Source: Triticum aestivum
Lineage: Eukaryota; Streptophyta; Magnoliopsida; Poales; Poaceae
DNA: 64,000 nt
Direction: 5' to 3'
Assembly: GCF_018294505.1 (NCBI RefSeq)
Contig: NC_057802.1
Coordinates: forward strand, 555,733,716 to 555,797,715
Translations under genes and position numbers: made by a program
The notes under the pieces: model-generated
What the model was told of the DNA's origin: nothing
Database searches by the model: none
The model's input: the letters and a program-made list of their open reading frames with translations, nothing else
In this document: one piece after another, positions 12,247-21,896 of the stretch
Layout of the letters: each line of letters begins with the position of its first letter
Position numbering within the stretch: the first letter of the stretch is position 1

Positions 12247-15185
12247 CCATGTGGGCAATAAGAACTCCTTTTCTTTCGAATTATCGTGGTTTGAGAGAGA
12301 AGGGTTCCTTGATCTGATAGCTAGAGAATGGGCTAAAAATTCAGGAGGAAGCTCTCCTGTTGAAAGATGGCAGAATAAGATTAGGCATCTGCGAAGATTT
12401 CTTCGTGGATGGGCTAAAAACATACGCATGGGATTTATGAGGCTGAGAAGGAAAGGCTCCTTCTTCTTATTCAATCCCTAGACTTAAAAGCCGAGTTCAC
12501 TATTTTAGATACCAGAGAGCTGGAAACTAAGGTGGAGGCGGAGTTGAGACTGAAAGAACTTCTTCGTGAGGAGGAATTGAAGTGGGCATTGCGAGCTAAG
12601 GTTCGCAAAATCGTCCAAGGGGATGATAACACTCAGTTCTTTCATATGATTGCAAACAGAAAGCACCGTAAGAAGAGGATATTTCAGCTCGAGCAGGACG
12701 AGGGGACGATTGTAGGACAAGAAAATCTGAAAGTTTATATAACCAATTACTATAAGGAGCTGTTTGGGCCTCCGGAGGATAACTTTGTGTCCTTAGACGA
12801 GTCCAGGGTTGAGGATGTGCCTCAACTTGCGACAGACGAGAAAGAGATTTTGACAGCCCCATTTACGGAGAAAGAGGTGTTTGAGGCCATTTCACAAATG
12901 AAAAAAATAAGGCTCCAGGGCCGGATGGGTTTCCGGCGGAGTTTTATAAAAAATGTTGGCATATTATCAAAGGGGATTTGCTTCCGATGTTCCATGATTT
13001 ATTCTCTGGACAGCTTCAGTTGTTTCAACTTAATTTTGGAACGATCACCCTACTTCCTAAGAAAACAGAGGCCGTTCGTATTGAGCAGTTCAGGCCTATC
13101 TGTCTTCTTAATGTCAGTTTCAAAATTTTCACCAAGGTAGGGACTAATAGGCTTACCCAAACTGCTTTCATGCCGGACAAAAACATCCTAGAAGGGGTTG
13201 TCGTCCTGCATGAAATGCTCCATGAAATCCACACGAAAAAGCTAGACGGAGTTGTTTTCAAAGTGGACTTTGAGAAAGCATACGATAAGGTCAAATGGCC
13301 CTTCCTTCAACAGGCATTGCGTATGAAAGGTTTTGATCAGGCCTGGAGACACTAGGTTGACTCTTTTACGCAAAAAGGGAGTGTTGGAATCAAAGTGAAT
13401 GATGATATAGGTCACTATTTCCAAACACACAAAGGGCTGAGGCAAGGAGATCCGATGTCACCTATCCTTTTCAACATAGTGGTCGATATGTTTACAATCC
13501 TCATAGGACGGGCTAAGGATGCGGGTCAGGTAGGTGGCCTCGTCCCGCACTTAGTTGACGGAGGTGTATCCATTCTACAGTATGCCGATGATACTATCAT
13601 CTTCATGGAGCACGATTTGGCAAAAGCGCGAAACATGAAGCTTGTGTTATGCTTATTTGAACAATTGACCCGGTTAAAGATTAATTTCCATAAGAGCGAA
13701 CTATTCTGTTTTGGGAGAGCTAATGATGACCAAGATGCATACAAACAATTGTTCGGGTGTGAATTGGGGGCTTTACCTTTCACGTATTTAGGTATACCAA
13801 TTCACCATCGTAAGCTGACCAACAGAGAATGGAAGTGCATTGAGGACCGTTTTGAGAAGAAATTGAGTTGCTGGAAAGGCAAGTTGATGTCATACGGAGG
13901 ACGATTAATTCTTATTAATTCGGTCCTCACGAGTATGCCCATGTTTCTTCTCTCCTTTTTCGAGGTACCGGTTGGAGTCCGGAAGAGGCTAGACTTTTAT
14001 CGATCACGCTTCTTCTGGCAGAGTGATGAAATAAAGCGAAAATACAGACTTGCTAAGTGGGATATCATATGTAGGCCGAAAGACCAAGGGGGTCTAGGTA
14101 TTGAGAATATGGAAGTGAAGAACAGATGTCTCCTTAGCAAGTGGTTGTTTAAGCTTTCTGTCGAGACGGAGGCCACTTGGGATCAGATCTTGCGAAATAA
14201 ATACCTTCACTCTAGAACCCTGGCCCAGGTGACAGTGAGACCGACTGATTCGCCTTTTTGGAAAGGACTGATGAGAGTTAAACCACTCTTTTTCAATAGG
14301 ACAAGGTTCATAGTTGGAAACGCTAATGCTACAAGGTTCTGGGAGGATACATGGCTGGGGGAGACGCCCCTCGCACTCCAATATTGTTCGTTGTATAACA
14401 TTGGTCAGCGTAAAGAGGCTTACGTTGCAACAGTACTACAATCCACTCCACTCAATATTCAATTTCGGAGGACGCTAGTGGGAAACCGTTCGGAGGCCTG
14501 GCTCAATCTTGTGAGAAGATTGATGGATATTCAGTTGTCTCAACAATCCGATCAAGTGTGCTGGAAACTAACTAAGAATGGAGAGTTCTCGGTTAAATCT
14601 ATGTATTTGGATGTTATTAATACTAGCGTGATTCCTAGATCGAAACATGTTTGGAAAGTTAAAGTACCCTTGAAAATCAAAGTGTTTATGTGGTTTGTGC
14701 ATAAACAAGTTATTTTAACAAAGGATAATTTGGCAAAACGCAATTGGACAGGATCTACAAGATGTAGCTTCTGCGACCAACATGAATCAATCAAACACAT
14801 CTTTCTTGATTGTCCTCTGGCAAAAATTATGTGGCGGTCGGTTCACATAACCTTTAATATTACTCCACCGAATTCTATCAATATGTTATTTGGGACGTGG
14901 CTTGATGGGATAGATACCAATACAGCGAGACACATTCGTGTGGGAGTATGCGCTTTGTTATGGGCAGTCTGGAACTGCAGAAATGATTTGGTCTTTAACA
15001 GAACAACAAACATTCATTTTTTGGAGGTTATCTTCAGAGCCATTGCGTTGATCCGTATGTGGTCGCTACTCATTCCGACGGAGGCCAGGGAGCGTTTGGT
15101 TACTGGGTCTACCCGATGGGAGATGGTAGCACGGGATATTTTCAACCGGTTTGGATGGCGGTCATGTAATAGAATAGGCATGTAG
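12247..15185 (+). pseudogene. LINE ORF2: reverse transcriptase and zinc-binding C-terminus, broken
   Basis: Continues the endonuclease tail that ends at 5528. It reads HVGNKNSFSFELSWFEREGF, later KVRKIVQGDDNTQFFHMIAN, then the reverse-transcriptase core with RPICLLNVSFKIFTKV, VFKVDFEKAYDKV, KGLRQGDPMSPILFNIV and the catalytic YADD at about 13581. The C-terminal zinc-binding region has CSFCDQHESIKHIFLDC. Lesions seen: a frameshift in the A-run near 12899-12907, a small deletion near 13150 between TNR and TQTAFMP, a TAG at 13353 where the family has tryptophan, and loss of most of the endonuclease. The long open stretch 13395-15185 therefore has no start of its own. It is not a functional gene. 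Confidence 0.92.
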
Positions 15186-15381
15186 TGCTCCTATCTTTTG
15201 CCAGCCGGTTGTGGCCTTCATATTTACTGCTTAGCTCTTTGTGAGCCTTTTTTTTGTATTTCTTGGTTTGAGACTTGGAGACTATTGTTGGACCTTTTGC
15301 TTATTAATAATATTGGCCGTATGCATCGTTCAGATGCAGAGGCTGGGGCAAACCCCTCTTTTTGAAAAAAAAAGTCAACTA

Positions 15382-17076
15382 GCTGCATGCGCCCATACAC
15401 TGCGGAGCTGGAGCAGCCAAGTCGCGTGGCAGATCAGTGTGGAGCAAGAATCGGGAGCCATTAGTTGTGACTTGGTCCTGAACGTGGGCATCTAAAGGTT
15501 CTGTAGACTTGGTTGTCACTCAAGTTGTACGTGCATGAAGCTGGTTAGTGGAGTGATTAGTGGGTCAAGTAGTTAGTGCCTTGACCATATGTGTGTGCAT
15601 GGAGTTTTTTTTTTTTTGAAATTGTGTGCATGGAGTTAGAGGGTGTGTGGCTGCGTGTTGGCCGGGTAACTCTGACTACTTAAGCTCATGTCGTTGCATT
15701 GTGTCATTCGAGAAGTGAACAAGGAGAAAAGGCGTGTGTGTGCGCCACAAAAATTCCCTGCGTGTTCTTCTTCTCGATGTGTGTGTTGATCCTTGGGCAA
15801 AGCCATCACTACAGTGAAGTGTGCGAGGGCTGCAACCCAAACCTATTGTGGAAATGGGAAAGGCGTCCTCCATAGTCCCTACCCACACACCTCGGCTGCA
15901 TGGAATCCTAGGAATCCCCCTTCCCCCGCCCCTCGGTCTAATGGACCACTCCAAACCAAAACAACAGGTCAAATACAGAGCAAGGCGCGGTCGAAGGGCC
16001 GTCAGATCGACGCACGTTCCTCTAGACCTCTACAACAGCAGTAGAAACGTAGTCGGCACCCCATCACGATGGTTCTCTCTCTCCCCCGTGTCTGTAACAT
16101 TGTGCACACAACACCATTAACCAAAGGCCCAAACAAAGCAAAACAAGGACCATATATAGTGGACCTATCCACCGGCGGACACGGGAGGAACACCATGAGA
16201 ATGGAGGGCAGAGCAGCAAGAGGTTCCCATTTATTTGGAACTTAGAGGATGGAAATCCACACCAGGAGCAGCTTCAATGTACTCTCAGGCTTGCTACACC
16301 CGACTCAGATCGATCAATGTCTCTGGCTCGGCGCCATCAATATTGAAAATTAGAAGTACCAGTGGTGGCGGCACTACAGGCCGAAGTTGCAATCATCTGG
16401 ATGTGCGTTTCACGGTGAGTCCCCACGCCACCCAATCCAACAGAGGACGGGGAAGCGTCTATAAATGTAGAATAACAACACGAGTACAAGGTTTGCATCA
16501 CCGCACGCGTTGATGATGATACACAAACAGAAACAGTACTAGATGGGAAATAAATCAACAGCCGACAACAGCTAAAATATCCAACAGGTGAAATGTTCAG
16601 ATATTTCACCATGGCTCGAGTCAGCACTCTTCCAATCAATAACCAGGCAAGCAAACTGTGCGGATAATAATGACGGTGAAGGAGCTGATAATAATAACGG
16701 CGGCGGCAACTTCCGCTGGTCATTGCAGCAGGGGTGGGGGCGGCGGCACTCAACGACCATGGCAAGGAGATCAAAGGGCGCAACAACACATTTACAAGCG
16801 CGTCAAAATGTTTGCAGACACGACATCGGTGGTCACGTGCGGCAGTTACTGATGGCGCAAAGGCATTTTTTGACTCATGGAGGAAGCACGAAGCACCAGC
16901 GACAGAGTTTGGCGCTGATGGGCAAGCACACCGATGGCTCCTCGCTGGCTTCTAGACTGAAGCAGCGGCTCCGATGGTATGGGGGATACTGAAGAGTGAC
17001 TTGCGTCAGTGTGGAGTGGCAGCGGCCAGTTTCGCGCCGGGACATGGGCGTTCACCTGATGGGTTGATGATGGTTT
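15382..17076. other. Spacer without recognised genes
   Basis: Moderately GC-rich. Several overlapping open frames on both strands (the longest is about 150 codons, minus strand 16789-16337) lack any domain and are broken by low-complexity tyrosine/serine stretches. The only structure noticed is the tiny poly(T) insertion at 15607-15622. Confidence 0.5.
15592..15637 (-). mobile_element. Minimal retroposon: poly(T) with 15-bp TSD
   Basis: TGTGTGCATGGAGTT occurs at 15592-15606 and 15623-15637 and encloses only 16 bases, eleven T followed by GAAAT. On the minus strand this is ATTTC followed by poly(A), as at the tail of the LINEs here. It is best read as a target-primed insertion that copied almost nothing beyond the tail. 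Confidence 0.65.
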
Positions 17077-17085
17077 AAGGTGAGA

Positions 17086-17928
17086 GGGATAATTAGATTT
17101 ATGCCCTTAGTTGTGTCTCACTCGTCTGTTTTACCCCTAATTTTTAAAAGTCACCGGTTCTGTTCAAGTCACTTTGATCTTCTTATGCTTTTGCCCTTTG
17201 ACCGTTTGACCGTCAGTTTGAAAACTTCACAACTAATTCATACAAAATCAAAAAAATGCAAATAAGATAACAAATTGTTCAGAAAAACACCATCTATATG
17301 ACAATGTCATTTGCATTCATGAAAAAAGTGTTGGAAAGTGCACATCCGAGTTTTAGCTCTTTTGATACCACCATGAATAGTAAACTCTAAAAAATTCAAA
17401 AAAATTATGGTGGCAAAGAACGACAAGTGTTCTAAGTGCTTGCCAAGTTTCATTAGGGAACGACATTCGTGGAAGTCGTGGCAAAAAAATAATCTATTTT
17501 GGGGTGCTGATTGTTTTTCTTGCCGTGGCACCCACGAATGTTATTCCCTGATGAAACTTGGCAGGCACTTAAAACATTTGTCATTCTTTGCCACCAAATT
17601 ATTTTTTAATTTTTTTGAACTTTTTTAGATTTTACTATTCATGGTGGTAGCATATGAGCTAAAACTCGAATGAGCACTTTCCAACACTTTTTTCATGAAT
17701 GCAAATGACACTGACATATAGGTGATGTTTTTAGAACATTTTGGTATCTTATTTTCATTTTTCTGATTTAGTATGAATTAGTTATGAAGTTTTCAAACTG
17801 ACGGTCAAACGGTCAAAGGGTAAAAGCATAAGAGGAGCAAAGTGATTTGGACAGAACCGGTGACTTTTGGAAATTAGGGGTAAAACAGACGAGTGGGACA
17901 CAACTAGGGGCATAAATCTAATTATCCC
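17086..17928. mobile_element. Long-TIR foldback element (Mutator-like)
   Basis: 843 bp whose two halves are inverted copies of one another over roughly 400 bp per arm. The ends are GGGATAATTAGATTTATGCC and its complement, and a short unpaired centre lies near 17480-17520. A perfect 9-bp target duplication AAGGTGAGA flanks it (17077-17085, 17929-17937), the length made by Mutator-like transposases. It has no coding capacity. Transcripts would fold into a long imperfect hairpin. Confidence 0.93.
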
Positions 17929-18289
17929 AAGGTGAGAAGGCATCTCACCAATGTTCTAGTGCCTTTCGGTCCTGGCGTGGAGTACTGGCAAAGGGTACTA
18001 TCGAACGATCTGTCTTAAGATGCTGATTGAAACACCACTTCATTTCCGGAGTGAAAACTCTTGTTCCGACCTTTATTGGTTGGGCTCAACGGCGACAAAC
18101 TTGCGTCATTACCTTATTGAAGGCGTTACCTACCTGCTGTTGTACTGGTCTTCATTGATTGAACTCGGCAGTCAGGATGAAAATCCGTGTCTAGGCAATC
18201 TCTGGTCCGATATGATTTTGATGGCACAAGGGCGTTTATTCCCTCTTGGAGGCGTTGGAGCGGAAAGAAGTCTGACTTAGTCGTAGGTG

Positions 18290-18414
18290 TTTATTTCATA
18301 TCTTGTAATGGTTCGGGCTTTGGTTGCCTTTTGTGTGTACTCTGCTTCAATAAAAATGGTTGTATGCATCGCTCGATGCAGAGGCCAGGGTCATCCTCCT
18401 TTTCAGAAAAATCT
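18290..18414 (+). mobile_element. LINE 3'-end relic
   Basis: Contains TCTTGTAATGG, TTCAATAAAAATGG, then the small stem GCATCGCTCGATGC followed by AGAGGCC, CTCCTTTTCAGAAAAA. This is the same layout as the tail of the LINE ending at 15372. The body of the LINE is absent. The relic is shared with copy B, so it predates the duplication. Confidence 0.6.
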
Positions 18415-18699
18415 CATTTAGATGCCCTAATTTCTCAAATTAAAAAAGGAAATCAAGTCTCAAAAGGGAGCAATGTTCAGGTTCTGACTTTGTACCAAAG
18501 CTAGTTGTGATCCTGTCCATGATGCGATGATGAAAAGTGTGACAACTAGAATTCTACTCAAGCAACTCTTGACAGAGATGGTGGCCAACACCAATATGGT
18601 GAAGAAGATGGCAGAGAAGATGGAGAGGTATGATGACATGGAGAAACACATGGCCAAACCCGTGAAGAAAACCGTGGATGTTCTTCAAGTCTGCCTCAC

Positions 18700-19190
18700 G
18701 CCCATAGCCTTGTGATCCACCTTATACGGATGCAATAACCATTGAATTGAATCAAATTTATACCTCAATATTTTTACTAAAAGATACTCCATGGAAATGA
18801 GCTCGATTTATGTTTGAATTTTCATGTGAAAAAGATATTTTGATCATTATTTGGGCTTTATAAATGTTTAATGCACATCCACCACACCAACCTGCAATCT
18901 CATTTTGTGAATATTAGGGACGTACTACCTTCGATCTCATGTGAAGAAGATATATAGTTGTTGTGTGGTCTTTTTCATATGGCCTCCCACCTACATCATC
19001 TTTCAAATGTTGAGACTTACAAGGAAGAGGAAGCGATGTCACTTGGATCTAGGAGTTAGACACATGTAGCATACTTGGACTAGTAGGCATCGGGGAAGGT
19101 GCTCATTCTGACATTGTGAAAACTCGTGTAAGCGACCTAAATACAGCCATCTTGGCAGGCACCATACCTAGACAAAAGGTATCGCACCGT
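18700..19190 (+). repeat. Dispersed local unit, copy 3
   Basis: Copy of the unit at 1560-2036 and closest to copy 4 (32515-32930), with GACTTACAAGGAAGAGGAAG, ATCTAGGAGTTAGACACAT and GGACTAGTAGGCATCG in common. Confidence 0.65.
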
Positions 19191-19540
19191 TTCTGAAGTG
19201 AACCGGGGTTCAGTTTAAGACATGCAACACTTGCTCTGCTGTCAAGTTGTACTGCTGCTAGACGTGTCTAGCATGACGCCTCCATCCGGCCAAAGTTCAA
19301 TTCCATCCAAAGTTTCTTGTCCTCGGCTATGCCCTTTGAACTTCATCCGGGTGATTCTTCTTTGGAAAATTTAGGACGCTAGAAACTCCAACGTCTTCCG
19401 CTCGATAGACTACCAGAAACATGCCAGTATATTGTGTGATTTCTCCTCTTCGCGCTCCATGTTACCGTTGTAAAAACTTTTCAAAAGTTGAAATATATCC
19501 AGGTGGAGAGCTTTTCCACTGTGGCCATTTTGAAAAATGA

Positions 19541-20309
19541 AAACAAACTAACAAACTAGGAAATCAGGAAAATAGAGATGCATCGCTCATGTCAACAGCT
19601 CCAAGCTCCTATAAGCGCAGCTCGTACCCACATCAGCATTTTCTTCTCGACCGATTCCCTACATCATCTTCTCGACTAACCTCTTCGATGCCTCTACGGG
19701 ACCTTCTGGACACCTAGCTAGCTCTGCTCACCCTCGACCATGACTACAGTTACAAGTTTTCTAGATAACTATCATTTCTCCAATATATACTACCTGCCAA
19801 TAAAAGTAGGATATCTGTTTTTTCTTTCAAGCTGCAAGATGACTGTCGCCTGAACTAGGAGAATAAATATTTTGCCAAGATTAAGTTTCTTCAACCGGAG
19901 GGTATTTCAAGTCAAAATGCATGTCTGATAATATTTTCGAAACGGAAAAGGAGAAGAAATGTTTACCACGTAGCTGAATTCCTGTTCGACAAAAAGGCAA
20001 TGAAATGGAAATTGACTGAAGATGCATGCATGGTCCAATTAAATGATGTCTTCATACGTTTTGTTATCTTGTATAGCAACAGTTTTGTTCCCTTCAAATT
20101 AGTACTCCTGAGGGAATAATATTAACGGGGAGCTGTAATTTGTAGCCAACATGTAAATATAGCTAGCATCACGTCCTACAAGCCTAGTATTTGGCTCCTA
20201 GTATATGTACAACAACCGGGAGTGCAGAAAAAACAATTGATCTTGTGATATCAGGCACATTGCATGGAATCAAACAAATTAACTAGAAAGACAGTAATAT
20301 CAGGCACAT
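19541..20309. other. AT-rich spacer
   Basis: No genes or element ends recognised. Confidence 0.5.
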
Positions 20310-20720
20310 TTGCACTGTTTACTCAAACCTGCAGCCAAATATTCTTGAAGTACGAAGTGCCAAACTGTTGATTATAATAAGATAATTCAGTGACATAACT
20401 GTTGATTGATGTAACAAAAGGAATACATGTCCTTTAATAGGCTAATATTGTCTCAACATGTTCTACAGTTCTGATAGCTTGCTTACTTTATTTAGAACCA
20501 ACTGACACCATAAAAAAGTCTTCTAAATCAGATGGAAGGCATGATTCGCTGCAAACTTGAACACCTGATATTCGAGAAATTTTTCTGTCTATGAAATACC
20601 ATATATCCAGTTTGAAAAACCAAGTTGTTCATCCTTATCGGCATTATCTAATTATGAAACATACCTTACATAATGATCTTCATCACTGAGAAGACATAAA
20701 CAAAAGCTTCCAAGCCATAT
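20310..20720. repeat. Duplicated F-box flank block, copy 1
   Basis: Collinear with 49020-49300 (shared TTACTCAAACCTG, GACATAACTGTTG, AATATTGTCTCAACATGTTC, CTGACACCATAAAAA). At its end it also matches 41465-41500 (GATAAACAAAAGCTTCCA with CCATATTG). The 41.5-kb copy adjoins an F-box pseudogene, so these blocks are probably downstream flanks of ancient F-box gene copies. No F-box coding sequence remains here. Confidence 0.6.
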
Positions 20721-21656
20721 TGTTGGGCACCAAAATAACGGGATCCAGATTTCAGAGTTTCAGGCATTCTAGCATTACAAAGCAAATAAAAGATCTATGT
20801 ATGTACCATGACTAGAATTGGAGAAGTAAAAATGATAATACTATAATAGCATGGAACAATTGGAAATACCATTAGAAAGCAAAAACAATAATTGGCACTA
20901 GGCATTAGGTTAATAAGTTAGTCCCAAAAAGGATATAAAATTGCATATAATTGTGTATAAAACATCCAAGATTGATACTATAATAGCATGGAACAATTAA
21001 AAATTATAAATGCGTTTGAGACGTATCACTACTCTATTATACTTGCATGCGTAGGGTGTTTGTAGACTTCCTATAATTACTAAAATCTGCCAAGAACTAA
21101 AGTTGAGAAAAGGGTAGGTTTTTTGACTTGGCAGATAGTCTAATCGCCCCCTATATACCTACTTTCAATGCTACATACGTGAAAGCGGCCGACGGCACCG
21201 GCAAGCCAAGATCTGAAGGGGTACGCATATCCCAGTTGCCTAGGTCGGAGCCGCTGACACGCCGATGAGCCGAAGAAACTAGATATGATGCAACAACCAG
21301 ATCGTTGGTGTAGGAACCACACCGTCCGAGGGGGCCGGCAAGCCGAGGACAATGGAGGATGCATATCCATGGCTGCCAATACAGGAGAACACAGTCAAGG
21401 GGTCCGCCGTGAGGCCTCATGCGTCCGCCATGTTGCTAGGCCGGCGCGCCGCCAAAGGCATCCGTCGATGGGGAAGTAACAGTCATGGCCTCATAAATCA
21501 CCGCGTCGAAATAGTCACCGTAGCTCGGGGAGAGGTGTCGCATCACACGCGGGAGCAGCAGGGGAGATGCAGTAGCCGAAGGGAATTGCTCCGTGCCACG
21601 ACCAAGACTGGATCTTGGGGTTGGGTGGAGGGGCATACTGTAGCGCGGGAGGGCCG
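20721..21656. other. Spacer; GC-rich from 21140
   Basis: ACTATAATAGCATGGAACAATT is repeated at about 20839 and 20977. From 21140 the composition turns GC-rich, with short unconvincing frames on both strands. No gene is recognised before the Copia LTR. Confidence 0.45.
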
Positions 21657-21842
21657 TGTTAGCGATCGTGTGTACTCCATGTATAGAGGAGTGGGGTTAG
21701 TGGTTAGTGCTGCCCTATTCCTACGGCTGGTTCTCGTTTGGTTCAGTTGAGCTGTGTAACTACATATACGTGTAATCTTTGTATCAATGAAATCAAGCGT
21801 TGCACAAAACCTCTCTCTCCTACCCTCGCTCTGGTTCTGACA
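21657..21842 (+). repeat. Copia LTR 1
   Basis: Begins TGTTAGCGATCG and ends CTGGTTCTGACA, within the TG...CA convention. It contains GTATCAATGAAATCAAG near its 3' side. It is very short for a plant LTR. Confidence 0.95.
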
Positions 21843-21857
21843 TGGTATCAGCCTAAG
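21843..21857 (+). promoter_or_regulatory. Primer-binding site (initiator tRNA-Met type)
   Basis: TGGTATCAGCCTAAG follows the LTR directly. TGGTATCAG is the usual start of the site complementary to initiator tRNA-Met. The same sequence follows LTR 2 at 26383. Confidence 0.8.
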
Positions 21858-21896
21858 ATCCATAGCTTCCGCTGCCCTCCCAACCTCCCGGCGACC

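Larger units (their letters stand above)
5476..15372 (+). mobile_element. 5'-truncated L1-type LINE, split by an LTR retrotransposon
   Basis: A 9-bp target duplication AGTCAACTA lies at 5467-5475 and again at 15373-15381, directly after a poly(A) tract (15365-15373, preceded by CCCCTCTTTTTG). The LINE starts abruptly at 5476 inside the end of the endonuclease domain: SDHTPLLVDSG is readable across 5490-5528. This is the usual outcome of incomplete target-primed reverse transcription. At 5529 an LTR retrotransposon interrupts it, and the LINE resumes at 12247 in the same frame. Own length is about 3.2 kb. Confidence 0.9.
18010..19540 (+). repeat. Segmental duplication, copy A
   Basis: About 1.5 kb collinear with 31735-33270. 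It starts with a LINE 3'-end relic and continues through the dispersed unit (18700-19190) and a tract with GCCTCCATCCGGCCAAA and AACTTTTCAAAAGT. The similarity is clear but diverged. Copy A lacks the retroposon and the Stowaway MITE that interrupt copy B, so it shows the empty sites. Confidence 0.8.

Noticed and set aside
13395..15185. Independent 596-aa reverse-transcriptase gene
   Set aside because: It has no ATG of its own. It is the in-frame continuation of the LINE ORF2 after a TAG at 13353, so it is part of a pseudogene.
16337..16789. 150-codon minus-strand protein in the spacer
   Set aside because: Low-complexity tyrosine/serine/alanine sequence with no motif and no conserved start context.
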